Positions 1 to 7,834 of a DNA stretch of 64,000 nt are shown here, one piece after another. The position numbers were made by a program, and so were the translations under genes. Origin of the DNA: an uncultured Chitinophaga sp. (lineage in GTDB: Bacteria > Bacteroidota > Bacteroidia > Chitinophagales > Chitinophagaceae); assembly GCF_937898475.1 (NCBI RefSeq), contig NZ_CALEJS010000026.1, positions 1 through 64,000 of the forward strand, in the 5' to 3' direction. Under the pieces are notes generated by a model, which ran no database searches, was not told the origin of the DNA, and saw only the letters and a program-made list of their open reading frames with translations. The first letter of the stretch is position 1. Each line of letters opens with the position of its first letter.

Positions 1-148
1 AAGGGAACTATAAACTAAAATATAAAAATACTGGACCGGTAGCTCAGCTGGATAGCGCATCCCGACTTCCAGTCGGGAAGGTCCTTGGAAAGAAAGGGAA
101 CTATAAACTAAAATATAAAAATACTGGACCGGTAGCTCAGCTGGATAG
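1..148 (+). repeat. 93-bp-offset tandem duplication of tRNA leader and tRNA 5' half
   Basis: Bases 1-55 recur exactly at 94-148. The repeated block is an AT-rich leader plus the first 23 nt of a tRNA gene (acceptor 5' strand and most of the D arm). After base 55/148 the copies diverge: the second continues into an intact tRNA, the first into a different anticodon stem and then breaks off. It could be decay of a tRNA tandem array or a scar of integration at a tRNA. An assembly artefact at the window edge cannot be excluded. Confidence 0.85.
33..90 (+). pseudogene. Truncated tRNA fragment (TCC-like anticodon loop)
   Basis: The fragment begins with the same GGACCGG acceptor strand and D-arm start as the intact tRNA-Arg downstream. 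It then carries a perfect 5-bp anticodon stem (CCCGA/TCGGG) around a CTTCCAG loop, which would read TCC (Gly). The D stem has a mismatch (GCTC against GCGC). The sequence stops after a partial variable/T-stem region, with no T loop and no 3' acceptor strand, before the leader repeat starts again at 94. It cannot fold into a functional tRNA and is best read as a chimeric remnant. Confidence 0.7.
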
Positions 149-202
149 AGCAGCTGCCTTCTAAGCAGCAGGCCATTGGTTCGAATCCAATCCGGTTCAC
201 CA
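126..202 (+). tRNA. tRNA-Arg (anticodon TCT)
   Basis: Acceptor strands GGACCGG (126-132) and CCGGTTC (192-198) pair, with one G-T wobble. The D stem is GCTC/GAGC, the anticodon stem GCTGC/GCAGC encloses the loop CTTCTAA, and the T stem ATTGG/CCAAT encloses TTCGAAT. Discriminator A199 is followed by an encoded CCA (200-202). The anticodon TCT decodes AGA. The gene directly abuts a recombinase remnant on the opposite strand, so its 3' end has probably served as an integration site. Confidence 0.95.
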
Positions 203-244
203 AATGGGACAAATCTTCAAATGAAAGGTTTGTCCCATTTTCTT
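202..244 (+). terminator. Hairpin terminator after tRNA-Arg
   Basis: A 12-bp inverted repeat (202-213 with 229-240, core GGGACAAA/TTTGTCCC), extended inward by weaker pairs, is followed by a T-rich tract. It sits right after the tRNA CCA end and most simply terminates the tRNA transcript. It also lies inside the reading frame of the opposite-strand recombinase remnant. Confidence 0.7.
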
Positions 245-488
245 TTTGGCGGAATGCCCCGTCAATTGTGAACATCACCCGCATAGCTTCGTTAACGCTT
301 GCGGTTCGATGATGTTCTCCGTCAAAAATCAGTTTTTCGGGAAATATCGAATCGATGAAATACATCATTACCCAGGTGAGGGAGTCTGTACGTAATTGGG
401 CAAGGGTAGTTGCTGGTATGGGAATTCCGTCGTAATATGTAATTGATGCGTAACAGTTTTCTTTTTAGCGCTATTTATCCCCCAACTC

Positions 489-1583
489 CTACAACTTCCT
501 GATCCGGTATATCCGCTTATCACTATCAGCAAAAAGCGCATACTGCAAAGCAGGATTAGTATAATACATATACCCATCTATTTGTTCAATCGGCTGCACC
601 TTATTGCCGTAGAAAACCCCGGGCCGGTTACCATCAATTTCAATCACTGAACCGCGCGATTTTACGTTTAGATACATGTGCTGCTTTATTCTTATAGTAT
701 CTTCCTGAAATGCGATATCGCTAAAGAGATACCCGGGGTAAAGCTCCTCAGTAAAGCCCGCCGCATTACCTCCCCCGCCTGAAAAGCGCACTTTCTCCAT
801 TGGCAGCTTATGAAAGTAACGATACCTCACAGCTGCTGATGGAATGATCGCCCTGTCATGAGGTGCGCGTTTATCTATCCGTTTAAAAAGATTGTTCCAT
901 AAAAGCTGTTCCGTATACGACCAGGGAAAGTGTTGGCTGATATTAAGCGTGGTATTGAACTGCGACCAGTCATTACCGTTAAAGTAGATCAGCACAGCGA
1001 AGTTGGTAACCGCTTGTGTTGTCTGGATCTCACCCGCAGGCGCCTGTTGCGGCGAAGGACTTTCAAACCGGTAATCCACATACACCGGGCCGGGCAAATT
1101 CCTGATATAGGCAAGCCTGCTTTGCTGACGGCCGGCATCCCAGGTAAGACCGGCATTTTCGGCTGGTATACCAATGGCTGCTTTGTTCCCGGTAAACGTC
1201 CAGTTATAGTACTCATTTTTCTTTTTATCGATAATAAACCCTTTTACAAATGCCAGGTCGGTTGCCTTGCTATCGATCATCAGCGAGTCTGCGATAGCAC
1301 CACTGGACGCGATCTTGTAAAACGAATTTCCTGTCTTTCCATGAACGGTGTAAATGATCACATTACTGTCTTCGGCCAGGAAAGACTGTATCTGCTCCTG
1401 ACTTTCGAATAACAGCTGCATTATAACGTTGCCGCTTTGAATGCTTTGAACGCTATCGACAGACTGATATCCTGCATATGCTTCCGGGAGCACATCATAG
1501 TTGCCTTTCATCTTAAATTTTGAAAACAGCAGGTATAAAGCAGCGGGGATAATAATGATGAGCACTATGTAAATGGCCTTCAT
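489..1583 (-). CDS. Membrane-anchored protein of unknown function
   Basis: This 364-residue protein begins with a hydrophobic segment (about residues 4-20, rich in Ile and Leu) after a single Lys. It looks like an N-terminal anchor or uncleaved signal with the rest outside the cytoplasm. The body has no motif I recognise. It is rich in aromatic residues, carries a Gly-rich stretch (SGGGGNAAG, around residue 270) and ends in a beta-rich region with many Tyr. The ATG at 1583 is the natural start because the hydrophobic segment follows immediately. It stands alone, facing away from the hydrolase gene at 1787. Confidence 0.75.
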   Translation of the reverse strand: MKAIYIVLIIIIPAALYLLFSKFKMKGNYDVLPEAYAGYQSVDSVQSIQSGNVIMQLLFESQEQIQSFLAEDSNVIIYTVHGKTGNSFYKIASSGAIADSLMIDSKATDLAFVKGFIIDKKKNEYYNWTFTGNKAAIGIPAENAGLTWDAGRQQSRLAYIRNLPGPVYVDYRFESPSPQQAPAGEIQTTQAVTNFAVLIYFNGNDWSQFNTTLNISQHFPWSYTEQLLWNNLFKRIDKRAPHDRAIIPSAAVRYRYFHKLPMEKVRFSGGGGNAAGFTEELYPGYLFSDIAFQEDTIRIKQHMYLNVKSRGSVIEIDGNRPGVFYGNKVQPIEQIDGYMYYTNPALQYALFADSDKRIYRIRKL

Positions 1584-1706
1584 ACAGGCAAGTTAGAGAA
1601 TAAAAGCGTGATATTATTAAAAACGAAAATGATCTGATCGAATATACGATGGATAAAATACTGAAGAACTTTTTATTAAACATGGTTAAACGAAAATATA
1701 CTGCCC

Positions 1707-1740
1707 TTGCAACTTACTGGTCATGTAGTCAGTACATTTG
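1707..1740 (+). promoter_or_regulatory. Bacteroidota-type promoter of the hydrolase gene
   Basis: TACATTTG (1733-1740) matches the Bacteroidota minus-7 consensus TAnnTTTG exactly. A TTG at 1707-1709 could be the minus-33 element, though the spacing is slightly long. Transcription would start near 1747, about 40 nt before the ATG at 1787. Confidence 0.5.
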
Positions 1741-1786
1741 TATTCCAGATCGTGTACACATTCACATTCCATAAAATCTACACACT

Positions 1787-2533
1787 ATGAAGCATTTACT
1801 CCTGGCTATGATGTGCGTGTTATCCGGCATAACAACATCCGCACAGCCAACTGAGAAGATTAAGAACGTGGTACTGGTACACGGTGCATTTGTAGACGGC
1901 TCCGGCTGGCAGCCTGTGTATGATATCCTGGTTAAACAGGGATACCAGGTATCCGTTGTACAACAGCCCCTCACGTCATTTAAAGAAGATCTGGCCGCCA
2001 TACAACGGGTGCTGAACAAACAGGACGGACCATGCATACTTGTAGGGCACAGTTATGGCGGCGGTTTGATCACCGAAGCGGGCAATCACCAGCAGGTGGC
2101 AGGACTGGTGTATATAGCCGCTCATGCGCCGGACAAAGGAGAGTCTGAAGCCGACAACGGCAAGCGCTATCCTCCCGCTTACAAGTCCCTGCAGAAACCC
2201 GCAGATGGTTTCGACTACATTGATCCTGCCCATTTCCCGGCAGATTTTGCAGCAGATCTTCCTGAAGCAAGAGCCGCCTTTATGGCCAATGCTCAAATGC
2301 CTACTGCAGATGCCGTGTTCCATGCCGTGATCCAGCACCCCGCGTGGAGAACAAAGCCAAGCTGGTATATGGTAGCCGGAGGAGACCGTATCATCAACCC
2401 CGAGCTTGAAAGAATGTATGCAGACAGGGCCAAAAGTAAAACCGTGGAAGTGAAAGGCGCCAGTCATGCAGTATTCGAATCACATCCTGATGAAGTATCA
2501 TCGCTGATCATCAGGGCCTGTACAGGGCAATGA
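1787..2533 (+). CDS. Secreted alpha/beta-hydrolase (esterase-like)
   Basis: This 248-residue protein has a clear signal peptide ending near SAQ (residue 20). The alpha/beta-hydrolase marks are an oxyanion-type LVHGAF near residue 31, the nucleophile elbow GHSYGG with Ser89, a likely acid Asp200 in AGGDRIIN, and His227 in GASHAVF. This order and spacing fit the small salicylate-esterase/pyrethroid-hydrolase-like branch (AB_hydrolase_6). The substrate cannot be read from the sequence. It is monocistronic, with its own promoter (1733) and a strong terminator (2553). Confidence 0.88.
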   Translation: MKHLLLAMMCVLSGITTSAQPTEKIKNVVLVHGAFVDGSGWQPVYDILVKQGYQVSVVQQPLTSFKEDLAAIQRVLNKQDGPCILVGHSYGGGLITEAGNHQQVAGLVYIAAHAPDKGESEADNGKRYPPAYKSLQKPADGFDYIDPAHFPADFAADLPEARAAFMANAQMPTADAVFHAVIQHPAWRTKPSWYMVAGGDRIINPELERMYADRAKSKTVEVKGASHAVFESHPDEVSSLIIRACTGQ

Positions 2534-2552
2534 TCAGCCCGATCTGCTTCAT

Positions 2553-2594
2553 AAAAAAGGACAAACCAGTACTGCATCCGGTTTGTCCTTTTTC
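2553..2594 (+). terminator. Intrinsic terminator, probably bidirectional
   Basis: The stem AAAAAAGGACAAACC (2553-2567) pairs with its complement at 2580-2593 around a 12-nt loop, giving A and T tracts on the two sides. It lies 20 bp after the hydrolase stop and 35 bp before the stop of the convergent gene at 2629, so it can serve both. Confidence 0.85.
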
Positions 2595-2628
2595 ATTTCG
2601 TGTAGTACTTCAGTACACCAGGCTATCC

Positions 2629-3642
2629 TTACAATTGCGGCACACCTGTTGATCCCGGTGCATTGGCGGCTGTTACCGCTGCCGGCGTTCTTTTCAGCGT
2701 ACTGATGGTAATATGCGGCCAGACAATCGGCGTTACCGTACCAACCGGCGGAAACACCAGGTTGATGGTCTGTGAATATTGCAACAGTTCCGTTTCACTG
2801 CCGCCGCTGATGTTTTCCAGCCAGAAAGTGGCATTCAGCGTAGTGGCGGTCACGTTAGACTGTATAAATGGAATATTGAGGATCCCGCCGGTGGCGTCGG
2901 GATTATTGGTAGACATCTCCAGTGTAGTCATGGTCGTGATGGAGCCTGTACCTGCAATGGTTTCCAGGGTGGATTGCAGGAAGGCGTTCGGGTCTACCTG
3001 GTTAAAGTCTTTAAACTGCGGGGCGCCGATGATCTTGTCATTGTATCCCAACAGCGCCAGATCGGAGCCATCGAGGTTAACAGCCTTGGAGGAGATCACC
3101 GGGAAGAACTTTGTTCCCGGGTTGGACGTTTCAGAAGAGGCGCCCAGGGCCAGCAGTGCATTTCCGTGCGGCACCGTACCTAAACGGGCAATGGTAAAAC
3201 CACCGTTGTAATTGGTGATGTAAAGGAAAAGCCCCGTTTCTGCATGGATGACCGTACCGTTGCTGAAACCCCTGCTGTTACAAAAGTCCGTATTACATAC
3301 ACTCACGATCTGCTGTTCATAGAACAGGCCGAAGATCTCCTGGTCAAATTGTGTATCTCCCAGCACTGGTCCGCGGTTACCTGCCTGAACAGCTACCGCA
3401 GAGAATTTCAGGTTCTCTTTATAGGGGATCACCTCAAAAACGAAGTTACCGTTTCCCGGTACGGAGATGACGTTCCAGCCGGCGGCAAGCGGTTGTACCA
3501 CGCCGTCAGGGCTGGTAGTGGTTAATGGTACGCTTTCCCATTCGCCTACCAGTTGTTTTAAAGGGCCAAGGTCAACTTCGCTGAGCAGATCGGCGGACAC
3601 AAAGCGTGCGCCCATGCCAAAACGGTTTAATGGAGAGGTCAT
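2629..3642 (-). CDS. Nitrobindin-like (heme-binding-protein-like) protein
   Basis: This 337-residue protein has no signal peptide. After about 25 residues it has GPLKQLVGEWES, which resembles the GPL-x2-L-x-G-x-W entry strand of the nitrobindin/THAP4-type beta-barrel. Further barrel-like strands follow (GWNVISVPGNGNFVFE, then FGLFYEQQI with paired Cys in VCNTDFCNS). It is about twice the length of a nitrobindin domain, so a second half of unknown type is present. The assignment rests on the N-terminal motif only; heme or ligand binding is inferred. Start at 3642 is the only good ATG. The heptad array at 3797-4034 lies upstream. Confidence 0.6.
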   Translation of the reverse strand: MTSPLNRFGMGARFVSADLLSEVDLGPLKQLVGEWESVPLTTTSPDGVVQPLAAGWNVISVPGNGNFVFEVIPYKENLKFSAVAVQAGNRGPVLGDTQFDQEIFGLFYEQQIVSVCNTDFCNSRGFSNGTVIHAETGLFLYITNYNGGFTIARLGTVPHGNALLALGASSETSNPGTKFFPVISSKAVNLDGSDLALLGYNDKIIGAPQFKDFNQVDPNAFLQSTLETIAGTGSITTMTTLEMSTNNPDATGGILNIPFIQSNVTATTLNATFWLENISGGSETELLQYSQTINLVFPPVGTVTPIVWPHITISTLKRTPAAVTAANAPGSTGVPQL

Positions 3643-3796
3643 GTTGTGGTCGTGTTTTGGTTAAAGTTGAGAGATTATTATGTGATGTATAAAAACCAAG
3701 TTAATTCTTTTTTCGTCATAAGCGGCATTCAGTGCGCCGGATTAACAAAATTCTGCCCGGGTTCAACGATCTTTTTTGCCAGCAGCTCAAAATAGC

Positions 3797-4034
3797 TTGA
3801 CAGATGGAAGAACATCGATGTAAGATTACAGAACGGCGTCTCCACCTGACAGAACGGACGTGACAGATCGAAGGTGTTCGATGAAAGATAACAGGTATGT
3901 CATGTAAGCTGACAGATGTATCGTGCAAGCTGACAGAACGGACGTGACAGATCAAAGGTATTCGATGAAAGATGACAGCTGTAAGCCTCCACCTGACAGC
4001 TTTTCCGTGTAAGCTGACAGCTGTTCGGTGTAGT
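3797..4034. repeat. Intergenic heptanucleotide array, 34 units in phase
   Basis: The stretch divides into 34 consecutive 7-bp words without one insertion or deletion. Common words are CTGACAG, GTGACAG, ATGTAAG, GTGTAAG, ATGAAAG and AACGGAC, and nearly every word ends in G or C. A 49-bp block (3846-3894) recurs at 3930-3978, exactly 84 bp (12 units) away, with few changes. It fills most of the 440-bp gap between the gene starting at 3642 and the gene ending at 4083. An open minus-strand frame across it (3716-3955) encodes only repetitive low-information peptide and is not a gene. Confidence 0.9.
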
Positions 4035-4082
4035 CATTTTGATATGATAAGCCTGATGGATTTACTGATGGGATAACATGCA

Positions 4083-4886
4083 TCAGAATTTGATCTGCAG
4101 TTGCTGCGATACCAGTTTCCCATCTTTATAGCTTTCAAAATACCATTCATTATTCTTTTTGAAAACAACGCCGTTAGACGTTCCATCTTCCGCTATGAAG
4201 TAATCCTGCATGGAGGTCTTCAGCAATGTCAGCACTTTTTTAGGAGTAGTATCGATCAGCTGATAACCGGTCGGCGTAGTTTGCGCATATAGGGTACCGG
4301 CGCTTTCACCAGCTGTGGCTGTTGCTGCTGCCGCCGGTGCGGTTGCGGGTGCAGCTGCGGCGGGCGCCGTCTGGGCAGGAGCGGGGGCTGCAGCGGGAGG
4401 AGCCGGCGTTGGCGCAGCTGCCATTGTTGCCTGCTGAGGTGGCGTAAACACGGTGCCATCATATTTATACTCCGTATCGTTCAGGGTGGTAAAAGCGTCT
4501 CTCAGCGCCAGGTTATAGGCGGCCATAAATTCCTTCTCCCTGCTTTTACCTTCCTTGCTTTTAAAGACGATATTGCCCTGGCAATCCTTCAGCAGCAGGG
4601 TAAGGTTGGTAACGAACAGGCCTTTTTTCTGGATCACTTCGGCCTTGAGTGCATTGCATTTATTGGCGGTCAGTTCTGCGGGCAGCGCTTCTTCCTCCAT
4701 AAAAGCCGTAAATCCTTTTTGCTGCAGTAACAGTTTGGTGGTAACATTCAGGCCATACTGGTTATCTTCCTTCAGGAAATCATATCTTTCAGGTACCAGT
4801 ACATACTTGAAATTGTTGATGGTAGTTTGTGAATAAGCGGCTACGGTAAACAATAGCAGCAGCATAAACAAGGTATATGCCTTCAT
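4083..4886 (-). CDS. Secreted protein with Ala/Pro-rich linker, unknown function
   Basis: The 267-residue product starts with a signal peptide (cleavage likely after AAYSQ, residue 20). An N-terminal domain of about 130 residues begins INNFKYVLVPERYDF. A linker of about 55 residues made almost only of Ala, Pro, Thr and Gln follows (about residues 150-205), then a C-terminal domain of about 65 residues with YFIAEDG and NEWYFESYKDG. The two-domain shape with a flexible linker suggests an envelope protein with separable modules. I recognise no enzyme motif. It is monocistronic, and the downstream gap is filled by the heptad array. Confidence 0.8.
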   Translation of the reverse strand: MKAYTLFMLLLLFTVAAYSQTTINNFKYVLVPERYDFLKEDNQYGLNVTTKLLLQQKGFTAFMEEEALPAELTANKCNALKAEVIQKKGLFVTNLTLLLKDCQGNIVFKSKEGKSREKEFMAAYNLALRDAFTTLNDTEYKYDGTVFTPPQQATMAAAPTPAPPAAAPAPAQTAPAAAAPATAPAAAATATAGESAGTLYAQTTPTGYQLIDTTPKKVLTLLKTSMQDYFIAEDGTSNGVVFKKNNEWYFESYKDGKLVSQQLQIKF

Positions 4887-4956
4887 ATAGTATCGTTATT
4901 TCCTGTTTAAGGTATAACGAATATACTGATTTTAAATGCCATGCAGCCTGCCAAAT

Positions 4957-5244
4957 TCAGGTGCGGGTCATCTGCAACAGCTTCCTGCTTTCCTTGCTCA
5001 CAAACGTAATAGGTACAAATTTGTCTGTCGGGGCCCCGATATAGTATACCATCCATCCGGGATCATGATGTGCCAGCATTTCGCTGATGCAGTCTGCCCG
5101 GTGACCCATGGGGTTGGAACAGTCATCCCAGTAAAAGAGCTCCACCCGGTAGTGCAGCTGCTGCTCCTGGTTGTTGATGGTCACCGCTACTGTTATCTCC
5201 TGCTTACCCGGGAGAGGGGGGATAGGAACGACGATGTGACTCAT
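4957..5244 (-). CDS. Small conserved-looking hypothetical protein
   Basis: This 95-residue protein begins MSHIVVPIPPLPG. A start 6 codons upstream (5262) is also open; neither has a clear ribosome-binding site. It contains beta-strand-like segments and a Cys/His-rich centre (WDDCSNPMGHRADCISEMLAHHD) but no known motif. It has no signal peptide or membrane segment. A frame on the opposite strand (4936-5292) is similarly long but has less protein-like composition. Coding on the minus strand is preferred, not proven. Confidence 0.55.
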   Translation of the reverse strand: MSHIVVPIPPLPGKQEITVAVTINNQEQQLHYRVELFYWDDCSNPMGHRADCISEMLAHHDPGWMVYYIGAPTDKFVPITFVSKESRKLLQMTRT

Positions 5245-5403
5245 AGCGCATGGATTATGCAATTGCTTTCACAAGAAAGTTGCCACTTCTGAAGCGTATA
5301 CAGCAGCGATATTTATGTATGAATATTTTATATACCTGTTCAGGGCTGGGCGTTCAGCGTCCGGAAACGGACGATTTTTCCCCTGATTGACTTATATTTA
5401 GAT

Positions 5404-5754
5404 ATGAAATTCCTCGCCTTACAACCATTTGTTCCTTCGGGAAAAGACTTTGAGCGGTCAAAGCAGTTATTCCTGGAACTGGGCTTCAACATCAGCTTTG
5501 ATGCCCATGGCTATGCCGGTTTTGAGAAGGATGGCTGCCGGTTTATTTTGCAGCACTATGATGCCCCCGGGTTTGCGGAAAACTTCATGTTAACCGTAAA
5601 TGTTGATAATGTGCATGACTTCAGGAAATATGTGATCGATAAGCAGCTTCCGGAACGCTTTGGCATACGTATAGGCAATGTAACACAGCAGCCCTACGGT
5701 AAAGAGGTGAATATTATTGATGTGGCAGGTGTTTGCTGGCACTTTGTCGAATAA
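5404..5754 (+). CDS. VOC-family (glyoxalase/bleomycin-resistance fold) protein
   Basis: The 116-residue protein matches a single glyoxalase fold: it opens KFLALQPFVPSGKDFERSKQLFLELGF, a beta-alpha-beta unit, and closes with VNIIDVAGVCWHFVE, the usual last strand. Metal-ligand positions (Glu near the C-terminus, Gln/His at the start of strands) are partly present, but the substrate is not predictable. A TATATTTA box at 5393-5400 may be its minus-7 element, giving a nearly leaderless transcript. The next gene starts 20 bp downstream and is probably co-transcribed. Confidence 0.8.
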   Translation: MKFLALQPFVPSGKDFERSKQLFLELGFNISFDAHGYAGFEKDGCRFILQHYDAPGFAENFMLTVNVDNVHDFRKYVIDKQLPERFGIRIGNVTQQPYGKEVNIIDVAGVCWHFVE

Positions 5755-5774
5755 ATCACCTATACATAATCAAT

Positions 5775-6164
5775 ATGCATCAAGACGTACAGGCATACAA
5801 TGAAGCTTTGTCTCCCGCTGATAAAGCGATCTGTCAGCTATTGGCCAGGGAAATAGATCAGCACCTGTCCGGGGCGGAAAATAAGATCTGGCACCGGCAT
5901 CCGGTTTGGTTTCTCAATGGTAATCCTATTGTTGGTTACAGCAAACTGAAAGACGCGGTACGATTATTATTCTGGAGCGGGCAATCCTTTGAGGAGGAAG
6001 GCTTACAGCCGGAGGGGAGCTTCAAGGCCGCCGAAGCCCGTTATACCGATGTAAAGCAGGTAGATACGGCACTGCTGAAACGCTGGCTGGAGAAGTCGGC
6101 AAAGATCCAATGGGATTATAAGAATATTGTAAAGCGGAAGGGGGTGCTGGAGCGGTTGAGTTAA
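5775..6164 (+). CDS. DUF1801-family protein
   Basis: This 129-residue protein is read from ATG 5775 (MHQDVQAYNEAL). The same frame is open upstream into the end of the VOC gene, but the earlier ATG overlaps it and gives an unlikely leader. The pattern ENKIWHRHPVWFLNGNPIVGYS followed by VRLLFWSG is typical of DUF1801 (YdhG-like fold), small cytosolic proteins of uncertain role that often travel with VOC genes. It sits 20 bp behind the VOC gene, so the two likely form an operon. A second, different DUF1801 protein is at 39251. Confidence 0.8.
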   Translation: MHQDVQAYNEALSPADKAICQLLAREIDQHLSGAENKIWHRHPVWFLNGNPIVGYSKLKDAVRLLFWSGQSFEEEGLQPEGSFKAAEARYTDVKQVDTALLKRWLEKSAKIQWDYKNIVKRKGVLERLS

Positions 6165-6173
6165 CCGTTGCAG

Positions 6174-6422
6174 TCAGCATTCCGAATAATCCGATGAAAA
6201 CAGGCCGTTCACCGCATACAGCTTATCTATCCTGATCTCCGTCTGGTCTTCCAGCCTGAACCATCGTCTGCCGTCGCGTTCAAATACGCTCTCAATCAGT
6301 CCGTTGGCACGTGTAACGCCATTGTCCTCATAAAGGATGGCCGCCACCTGCTTTTTTTCATACAGCTCCATGATCATGGGATAGAAGCTTCCTCCGGGGG
6401 GAATAGTGGCTCTGGTGTCCAT
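6174..6422 (-). CDS. Small hypothetical protein, possibly Sm/Rof-like
   Basis: This 82-residue protein has a short N-terminal helix (FYPMIMELYEKKQ) and then a run of strands: AAILYEDNGVTRANGLIESVFE, RRWFRLEDQTEIRIDKLYAVNG. Short strands with an Asp/Glu-Leu-Arg-x-Asp-Lys ending recall the small Sm-like barrel of the Rho-binding antiterminator Rof, but this is resemblance of shape only. It has no signal or membrane segment. It is convergent with the DUF1801 gene (9-bp gap). Confidence 0.6.
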   Translation of the reverse strand: MDTRATIPPGGSFYPMIMELYEKKQVAAILYEDNGVTRANGLIESVFERDGRRWFRLEDQTEIRIDKLYAVNGLFSSDYSEC

Positions 6423-6503
6423 AGTTGTAAATTTATACCCAAAGTTAATTGATCGGCGCTTAATATGTAAACCTGGAGTCAGACGTTAAGTAGATAATAG
6501 AAC

Positions 6504-6647
6504 ATGAAAGAGCAGATATTTAATGATCTAACTGAGTTCATACATAAGCAGACGGGGAGTTATGAAATTACAGTTACAAGTGAAACCTCGTTAGAAAATG
6601 ATCTTGGCGTAACAGGGGATGATGGTACTTCCATCCTGAGCCACTAA
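6504..6647 (+). pseudogene. Truncated DUF1493 (acyl-carrier-protein-like) gene
   Basis: A 47-codon frame from ATG 6504 reads MKEQIFNDLTEFIHKQTG and then SLENDLGVTGDDG, the hallmark N-terminal half of DUF1493 proteins. DUF1493 normally runs to about 100 residues. Here the frame goes off-pattern after GDDG and stops at 6645, at the point where the convergent HPP gene ends (6644). The second half is missing, so this is a truncated gene, perhaps cut when the HPP gene was joined to this locus. Confidence 0.65.
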
Positions 6648-7246
6648 TATCGTTTGTATCGACTCCTCCCATAACTCCTTTGCCACACCTTATACCACTC
6701 CCTGTTTCTCGGGTACTTCCTGTGCGGCGTTACATTATTAAACACCAGCGCCACCAGGAACAAGATCAACACACCTGTCAGCACCGGGCTGATCACATAA
6801 AAATATCCCAGCGCCTGGATCTTCGGCGATCCGATATTCGCTATCAGCGCCGTTGCCCCGCCGGGCGGATGCAATGTCTTCGTTACCTGCATAAGTACAA
6901 TAGACCAGGCAACAGACAGCGCAGCGCTCAGCCACAACAGATCAGGCACCAGTTTGTGACAGGTGACCCCCACCAGCGCACAGATCACATGTCCGCCTAT
7001 CAGGTTCCGGGGCTGTGCCAGGGGACTGTTAATGATCCCGTAAATCAATACTGAAGATGCTCCGAATGATCCGATCAGGAAAAGATTGTCTGAGGCCGTA
7101 AAATATTTGCTGTTAAGAAACCCGATCAAGCCAATGCCTATGAACGAGCCGATGAAAGTCCAGATATGCTCCCGTGTATCTATCATCGTCTCCTTGTACA
7201 AAATATACCGCGCCTTCCTGAAGCGCTTTTTCAACATCTTTTCCAT
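6644..7246 (-). CDS. HPP-family integral membrane protein
   Basis: This 200-residue protein has four hydrophobic spans (about residues 28-45, 53-70, 82-120 and 148-168) and the family signature HPPGGATALIA in the third loop, which defines the HPP family. NxxxP and GGH motifs (PRNLIGGHVICA) are also typical. HPP proteins sit in the inner membrane; some plant and cyanobacterial members move nitrite, but the role here is unknown. The N-terminal 20 residues are strongly basic. Its end overlaps the truncated DUF1493 frame by 4 bp. Confidence 0.88.
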   Translation of the reverse strand: MEKMLKKRFRKARYILYKETMIDTREHIWTFIGSFIGIGLIGFLNSKYFTASDNLFLIGSFGASSVLIYGIINSPLAQPRNLIGGHVICALVGVTCHKLVPDLLWLSAALSVAWSIVLMQVTKTLHPPGGATALIANIGSPKIQALGYFYVISPVLTGVLILFLVALVFNNVTPHRKYPRNREWYKVWQRSYGRSRYKRY

Positions 7247-7310
7247 AGATCAGCGGGCGAAATTATATCGCTCCGTTAAATTTTCCTATTTTCGTTCTAT
7301 CCTTATACTT

Positions 7311-7796
7311 ATGCAAGATCAACAGTCGTCTGTTTTCGACGAGGATTTCCTCCGGGAAACCTACATACGCCGCCGCCAGCTGATGCCACTGTCCCTGAAG
7401 ATATTCGTCTGGTTTTTCATGATAACCTCAGCGTTTTCCTTCATAAATGTGATATACTCCTTTTTACAGTACCGGCAACCCGTAACAGATGGAGGTATTT
7501 CCCTCGTTGTTGCCCTGGGAATGATAATACCCGGTCTCGTGATTACATTGCTGAACGTAATGGCCAATCTTTTCCTGCTGCTCGAAAAAAAGTGGGCCCT
7601 TCTTTTGGCCCTGTTTGTCACCCTGCTTTTCCTGGTATTCCGGTGCTATGGCACTTTCAGGTTGATATCATTACATCCAGGAGATTTTACCCTCTCAATA
7701 TTGAGCTCAGTATTCATTATGTCGCTGAAAATACCCTACGTGTTAATGCTGCTGAAGATCAAACGCGACTGGGAAACCAAAGCGGTAGCTGGATAA
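7311..7796 (+). CDS. Four-span membrane protein, unknown function
   Basis: The 161-residue product is read from ATG 7311 (MQDQQSSVFDEDFL). The longer open frame upstream is antisense to the HPP gene. After an acidic and basic N-terminus it shows four hydrophobic segments (about residues 27-48, 60-82, 87-105 and 125-145) with Arg/Lys between them, consistent with an inner-membrane protein. No motif identifies it. It diverges from the HPP gene with a 64-bp shared upstream region. Confidence 0.75.
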   Translation: MQDQQSSVFDEDFLRETYIRRRQLMPLSLKIFVWFFMITSAFSFINVIYSFLQYRQPVTDGGISLVVALGMIIPGLVITLLNVMANLFLLLEKKWALLLALFVTLLFLVFRCYGTFRLISLHPGDFTLSILSSVFIMSLKIPYVLMLLKIKRDWETKAVAG

Positions 7797-7834
7797 AAGT
7801 TCCTGCCGGAAGGGAATCACCTCGTTAGCAGAAT

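Larger units (their letters stand above)
108..368 (-). pseudogene. C-terminal remnant of a serine recombinase, reading into the tRNA
   Basis: The first 45 residues (bases 234-368) resemble the conserved end of large serine recombinases of Bacteroidota, with the pattern IFPEKLIFDG, then HRTASVNEA and a closing KENG. This resemblance is from memory of the family. The frame then runs through the terminator and the antisense of the tRNA-Arg gene (the familiar RIGFEPM-type read-through) and stops at 108. Nothing upstream of 368 encodes the catalytic resolvase domain: the same frame stays open for about 30 codons without recombinase features and then meets a stop near 480. I read it as the leftover end of an element once integrated at this tRNA. 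Confidence 0.6.

Noticed and set aside
33..90. Functional tRNA-Gly(TCC)
   Set aside because: D stem has a mismatch and the T loop and 3' acceptor strand are missing.
3716..3955. Minus-strand 79-codon reading frame across the heptad array
   Set aside because: Its peptide is only the translated repeat (recurring SICHVRSV/SLHD pattern), with no start context; open by chance of the 7-bp period.
3797..4034. CRISPR array
   Set aside because: No constant repeat with unique spacers of similar length; the words are 7 bp, vary from unit to unit, and no cas gene is near.
4936..5292. 118-codon plus-strand gene
   Set aside because: Composition is less protein-like than the minus-strand frame at 4957-5244, and no promoter or motif supports it; kept only as an uncertainty in that entry.
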